Positions 6,413-8,810 of a stretch of 8,810 nt of DNA are shown here, one piece after another. The notes beneath the pieces are model-generated. The model was not told where the DNA came from. It worked only from the letters and a program-made list of their open reading frames with translations, and ran no database searches. A program made the position numbers and the translations under genes. The DNA is from Prevotellaceae bacterium (GTDB lineage: Bacteria; Bacteroidota; Bacteroidia; Bacteroidales; UBA932): contig JAIRXY010000307.1 of assembly GCA_031268055.1 (NCBI GenBank), positions 1 to 8,810 of the forward strand, written 5' to 3'. Position 1 is the first letter of the stretch. Each line of letters starts with the position of its first letter.

Positions 6413-6440
6413 ATTAAGAATTAAGAATTAAGAATTAAGA
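6413..6440. repeat. Heptamer satellite, four ATTAAGA units
   Basis: Four exact ATTAAGA copies begin at the base after the membrane protein's stop codon. The rest of the gap to 6485 is A-rich (a run of nine A, then ATAAACTATAAACTAAAAG) and leads into the LolA-like start. I find no hairpin terminator and no clear Bacteroidetes -7 (TAnnTTTG) promoter in this gap. Confidence 0.92.
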
Positions 6441-6485
6441 ATTGAAAGACAAGCTAAAAAAAAATAAACTATAAACTAAAAGATT

Positions 6486-7196
6486 ATGACGGGTACGAAA
6501 ACCTCGAAGTCGGCTATGGGGATTCCGAAATATTCCGGGCAGGGAGCAAAAGCATTAAAGCTCATTGCTGCCGTGCTCTCGCTGATGCTGACGCTACCGT
6601 TCCTCGCCGGAGCACAGGAGGCAGCAGCTACTCCAGAGCAACACCGTCAGCTGCTACAACAAATAGCAGCAGCGTCGGCAGGCATGGAAAGCTTGGCCTG
6701 CGATTTTGAGCAAACAAGGGTCTCCTCCATGCTCAGCGGCGAGGTGACGTCAATCGGCAAAATGTACTACAAGCGGCAGAACAGCTGCCTGCGCTGGGAG
6801 TACGCTCCGCCGCTTGCCTACACCCTTATTCTGAATGGCAAAAAATCGCTTATGCTGGCAGGAGGCAGAAGCATAAGCGATGCAAAGCTGAGCCGCTTTT
6901 TTCAGGAAATGGTCGGCGTCATGGTGAGCGGCATTAGCGGGAGCGGGCTGACCGATACAAAAAGCTTCGACGTCACCTGCCACAGGGAGGCCGCACAGGG
7001 GGAGGTTGTGCTTGTCCCCCTCCGCAGGGAAATGAAAAAAATGCTTGCCTCCATTAAGTTGACGTTCAACCTGAAAGATTACACCGCCGACGTAATAGAG
7101 CTGCAGGAAAAAAACGGAGACGCTACGATTATCCGGCTGCTGAACAAGCAGCTTAACGTAGCGCTCGACGAGGCAAAGTTTAATGTGGAATTTTGA
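6486..7196 (+). CDS. LolA-like periplasmic lipoprotein/lipid carrier
   Basis: A 236-aa secreted protein. A signal peptide with hydrophobic core at about 26-42 and an AGA-Q cleavage site after residue 43 sends it to the periplasm. The mature part fits the LolA/LolB fold: SLACDFEQTRVSSMLSGEVTSIGKMYYKRQNSCLRWEYAPPLAYTLILNGKK is the characteristic N-terminal half-barrel. LolA ferries lipoproteins from inner to outer membrane; cluster-linked paralogues in aryl polyene/flexirubin loci are thought to serve the lipid-linked pigment instead (inference here). The n-region before the signal core is long (about 25 residues); an internal ATG at 6516 would give a more usual one. The last codon and stop lie in a GAATTTT satellite. 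The start shares an AAAGATTATG leader with the ACP gene. Confidence 0.85.
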   Translation: MTGTKTSKSAMGIPKYSGQGAKALKLIAAVLSLMLTLPFLAGAQEAAATPEQHRQLLQQIAAASAGMESLACDFEQTRVSSMLSGEVTSIGKMYYKRQNSCLRWEYAPPLAYTLILNGKKSLMLAGGRSISDAKLSRFFQEMVGVMVSGISGSGLTDTKSFDVTCHREAAQGEVVLVPLRREMKKMLASIKLTFNLKDYTADVIELQEKNGDATIIRLLNKQLNVALDEAKFNVEF

Positions 7197-7206
7197 ATTT
7201 TGAATT
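7188..7206. repeat. GAATTTT heptamer satellite overlapping the LolA-like stop
   Basis: GAATTTT at 7188-7194 and 7195-7201, then GAATT at 7202-7206. The first unit provides the final Glu-Phe codons and the first base of the TGA stop of the LolA-like gene, with the second unit completing it. It is the inverted version of the ATTCAAA satellite at 828-855. Confidence 0.85.
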
Positions 7207-7214
7207 ATCGCTGT

Positions 7215-7450
7215 CTGATAAAAAGTTCATCATTTGGATTGCGCCCTTTCAGGGCTTGGTTTTCGTGGGGTATCCGTTTTCGTAGGGCGTTGCCCTACGC
7301 TAATGATAGCCGCCCTTTCAGGGCTGAAAGCCTGAAATCATTAGCGTAGGGCAAAGACCGCCGGACGGAGCAAGAAGTGGTCGGCAAGCCCTGAAAGGGC
7401 GCAATCCAAGCTGGGCTTGGATTTTCGAGACATTTACTTTTTTTTATCAG
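7215..7450. repeat. Nested palindromic intergenic element (~236 bp)
   Basis: The gap 7197-7522 holds no gene but a concentric set of inverted repeats. CTGATAAAAA at 7215-7224 is inverted at 7441-7450. A perfect 25-bp arm at 7234-7258 (core GCGCCCTTTCAGGGC) is inverted at 7385-7409. A perfect 18-bp arm at 7290-7307 is inverted at 7337-7354. Near the centre CTTTCAG (7315-7321) faces CTGAAAG (7324-7330), and a side hairpin CGTAGGGC/GCCCTACG sits at 7281-7299. As RNA this would fold into one long branched hairpin. It could be a MITE-like element, a structured RNA, or a block to transcription between the LolA-like gene and the downstream pair. No open frame or classical T-tailed terminator is present inside, although a run of eight T lies at 7438-7445. 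Confidence 0.85.
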
Positions 7451-7460
7451 GCAATAGTGA

Positions 7461-7516
7461 TTCTTAATTCTTAATTCTTAATTCTTAATTCTTAATTCTT
7501 AATTCTTAATTCTTAA
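7461..7516. repeat. Heptamer satellite, eight TTCTTAA units
   Basis: Eight exact TTCTTAA copies, the reverse-complement orientation of the ATTAAGA satellite at 6413-6440. It ends 6 bases before the ATG of the next gene, so it takes the place of the usual ribosome-binding and promoter region there. No Shine-Dalgarno is present. Confidence 0.93.
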
Positions 7517-7522
7517 TTAAAA

Positions 7523-7894
7523 ATGAGGTTGCTGGATGATTTTTATAGAATAGCGCAATTCTCTACCACGGGGGCAGAGTTTGAGTACATAGTTTTGCTC
7601 AACAGGGAGCATTTTATTTACCGTGCTCACTTTCCGGGCAACCCCATTACGCCGGGGGCCTGCATCGTTCAGCTTTGCAAAGAGCTCATGGAGCTTCGCA
7701 CGGGCAAGCCGCTTTTGCTGAGAAAAATACTGAACGTAAAGTTTTTGTCGGCGATAAGTCCGGTGACCTGCGAACGCGTTCAGGTGGCATTCTCCAAGGT
7801 TACGCCCGTTGAGGATGGGTACAAATTTTCGGCTGTGGTCTGCCGAGACGCCGCGCAGCTGGCCAAGCTAACTTTAGCCGTAGCTGCCAAATGA
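7523..7894 (+). CDS. Short hot-dog 3-hydroxyacyl-ACP dehydratase-like protein (FabZ/ApeI-like)
   Basis: A 123-aa hot-dog protein with the FabZ catalytic loop AHFPGNPITPG (residues 35-45), where His36 matches the catalytic His. The catalytic Glu expected 14 residues later is Gln50 in ACIVQLCKELME. The usual FabZ N-terminal LLPHRxPFLLVD strand is missing and the protein is shorter than FabZ (about 140-150 aa), as in ApeI-like proteins of aryl polyene clusters. It probably binds 3-hydroxyacyl-ACP and dehydrates it, perhaps together with the protein at 863-1288, which keeps the Glu but not the aligned His. The ATG at 7523 follows a heptamer satellite directly. The stop overlaps the glycosyltransferase start as ATGA (7891-7894). 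Confidence 0.82.
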   Translation: MRLLDDFYRIAQFSTTGAEFEYIVLLNREHFIYRAHFPGNPITPGACIVQLCKELMELRTGKPLLLRKILNVKFLSAISPVTCERVQVAFSKVTPVEDGYKFSAVVCRDAAQLAKLTLAVAAK

Positions 7895-8652
7895 CGCCTA
7901 CCCTTGAAAGCACAATGAGGGAGCTGGGCGTCTGCGTGGTAATCCCAACCTACAACAACGGCCAGCTGCTGGCGGATGTGCTCGACGCGGTTTTGCGGTA
8001 CGCCTCGCAGGTGGTGGTGGTCAACGATGGCTCAACCGACCACACAGGCGAAATTCTGGAGCGGTACAAGGCGCGGGTAGCTACCGTTTCGTACCCGCAG
8101 AACAGGGGAAAGGGCTACGCGCTTAGCAGAGGCTTCGGCAGGGCGGCAGCGCTGGGGTATGCTTACGTCATTACGATGGACTCCGACGGGCAGCACCTTG
8201 CCGACGATTTGCCGCTGCTTGTTGAGGCGGCAAAAGCGCACCCCAAAGCCATGATTGTTGGTAGCCGCGCGCTCCGGCAAGAAAACATGCCGATAGGTAA
8301 CACCTTTGCCAACAAGTTTTCGAACTTCTGGTTTACGGTGCAAACCGGCGTCAGGCTGCCCGACACGCAAACAGGATTCAGGCTTTACCCGCTTGCAAAA
8401 ATGAGGGGTATGCGTGCGCTCACCTCGCGGTACGAGGCCGAGCTGGAGCTGCTGGTGCGGCTGGCGTGGCGCAACGTAACGCTGATTCCTATCCCTATAC
8501 GGGTGCGCTACCCTCCCGCAGGGGAGCGGGTGAGCCACTTTAGGCCAATAACCGATTTTTTGCGCATCAGCGCGCTAAATACGATTTTGTTTTTCTTAGC
8601 AATTATTTACGGATATCCATCTAAGCTAATACGCTCAATAATTAAGAATTAA
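7891..8652 (+). CDS. GT2 family glycosyltransferase (dolichyl-phosphate mannosyltransferase-like)
   Basis: A 253-aa GT-A enzyme. CVVIPTYNNG opens the nucleotide-binding domain, DGSTD is at 46-50 and the metal-binding DSD of MDSDGQH at 97-99. LPDTQTGFRLYP and RYEAELELLVRLA are typical of the polyprenyl-phosphate glycosyltransferase branch. A hydrophobic stretch near the C-terminus (about 224-241) could anchor it to the inner membrane. It would transfer a sugar from an activated nucleotide to a lipid or to the pigment; donor and acceptor are unknown. In related clusters a similar GT2 domain sits next to, or is fused with, an acyltransferase, which is not in this window. The start at 7891 overlaps the dehydratase stop; an internal ATG at 7915 would also keep the domain. 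The last three residues (Ile-Lys-Asn) and the TAA stop come from the ATTAAGA satellite. Confidence 0.88.
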   Translation: MTPTLESTMRELGVCVVIPTYNNGQLLADVLDAVLRYASQVVVVNDGSTDHTGEILERYKARVATVSYPQNRGKGYALSRGFGRAAALGYAYVITMDSDGQHLADDLPLLVEAAKAHPKAMIVGSRALRQENMPIGNTFANKFSNFWFTVQTGVRLPDTQTGFRLYPLAKMRGMRALTSRYEAELELLVRLAWRNVTLIPIPIRVRYPPAGERVSHFRPITDFLRISALNTILFFLAIIYGYPSKLIRSIIKN

Positions 8653-8661
8653 GAATTAAGA
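8641..8661. repeat. Heptamer satellite, three ATTAAGA units, covering the GT2 stop
   Basis: Three ATTAAGA copies at 8641-8661. The frame of the glycosyltransferase runs into it and is closed by TAA at 8650-8652. After it, GACGCTGGCG followed by a run of seven T (8679-8685) could be a very weak terminator (ACGC/GCGT stem with a two-base loop). That stem is too small to call firmly. Confidence 0.9.
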
Positions 8662-8746
8662 ATTGGCTGACGCTGGCGTTTTTTTGATTTTACGTGATTT
8701 TCATTCAAAGAGAGGCATGGCATGAAAAAATGTAGTATGAAGAATA

Positions 8747-8800
8747 AGATATGGCGGTAGGGAGATATGGCGGTAGGGAGACGTGGCAGCGCCGCGTCTC
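8747..8800. repeat. 16-bp tandem duplication followed by a 10-bp-stem hairpin
   Basis: AGATATGGCGGTAGGG occurs twice head-to-tail (8747-8762, 8763-8778). Immediately after, GAGACGTGGC (8778-8787) pairs with GCCGCGTCTC (8791-8800) around AGC, with one T-G wobble. No gene is visible from 8653 to the window end. This looks like the start of another repeat element that continues past the edge. Confidence 0.8.
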
Positions 8801-8810
8801 TACAAGGGTC

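Noticed and set aside
8666..8685. Intrinsic terminator after the glycosyltransferase
   Set aside because: A T-run is present but the stem is only about four base pairs with a two-base loop. This is too weak to list as a terminator.

Overview
The window carries a co-oriented (+ strand) block of ten genes, about 863-8652, that reads as part of a type II polyketide/fatty-acid-like pigment cluster of the aryl polyene/flexirubin kind. It probably comes from a member of the Bacteroidetes. This rests on gene content: two hot-dog dehydratase-like proteins, a 4HBT thioesterase, four ketosynthase-fold proteins, one acyl carrier protein, an SMR/EamA-type small membrane protein, a LolA-like periplasmic carrier and a GT2 glycosyltransferase. 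Supporting signs are mostly weak or absent Shine-Dalgarno sequences, A-rich leaders and A/T-rich 7-bp satellites in nearly every gap. The species cannot be named from the sequence.

Layout. Bases 1-862 hold no convincing gene. They are a mosaic of heptamer satellites, short perfect hairpins, three tandem copies of a ~124-bp unit and pentamer satellites, and a perfect 16-bp inverted repeat (30-45/810-825) brackets most of it. Next come dehydratase-like protein 1 (863-1288), thioesterase (1331-1771), ketosynthase 1 (1768-2934), a half-length ketosynthase-like protein (2919-3560), ACP (3566-3823), ketosynthase 2 (3826-5022), a ketosynthase-like protein without the catalytic triad (5019-6065) and the small membrane protein (6059-6412). 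From the thioesterase on, these genes overlap or nearly abut, which indicates translational coupling. After a short satellite come the LolA-like gene (6486-7196), a 326-bp gap with a nested palindromic element, and then dehydratase-like protein 2 (7523-7894) overlapping the glycosyltransferase (7891-8652). The right end (8653-8810) is repeat sequence again.

How the genes may work together (inference). The ACP carries the growing chain. The two ketosynthases with complete Cys-His-His triads extend it, each possibly paired with one of the two degenerate ketosynthase-fold proteins as a chain-length-factor-like partner. The two hot-dog proteins, whose FabZ-type active-site residues look complementary, would dehydrate intermediates, and the thioesterase would release or edit the product. 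The GT2 enzyme, small membrane protein and LolA-like carrier suggest the product is attached to a lipid or sugar and moved across the envelope. No ketoreductase, starter-unit ligase, ammonia lyase, acyltransferase or RND-type exporter lies in the window, so the cluster must continue outside it or borrow these functions.

The points most worth following are the complementary dehydratase residues, the two active plus two degenerate ketosynthase pattern, and the non-coding palindromic/satellite elements placed between the genes, some of which supply stop codons.
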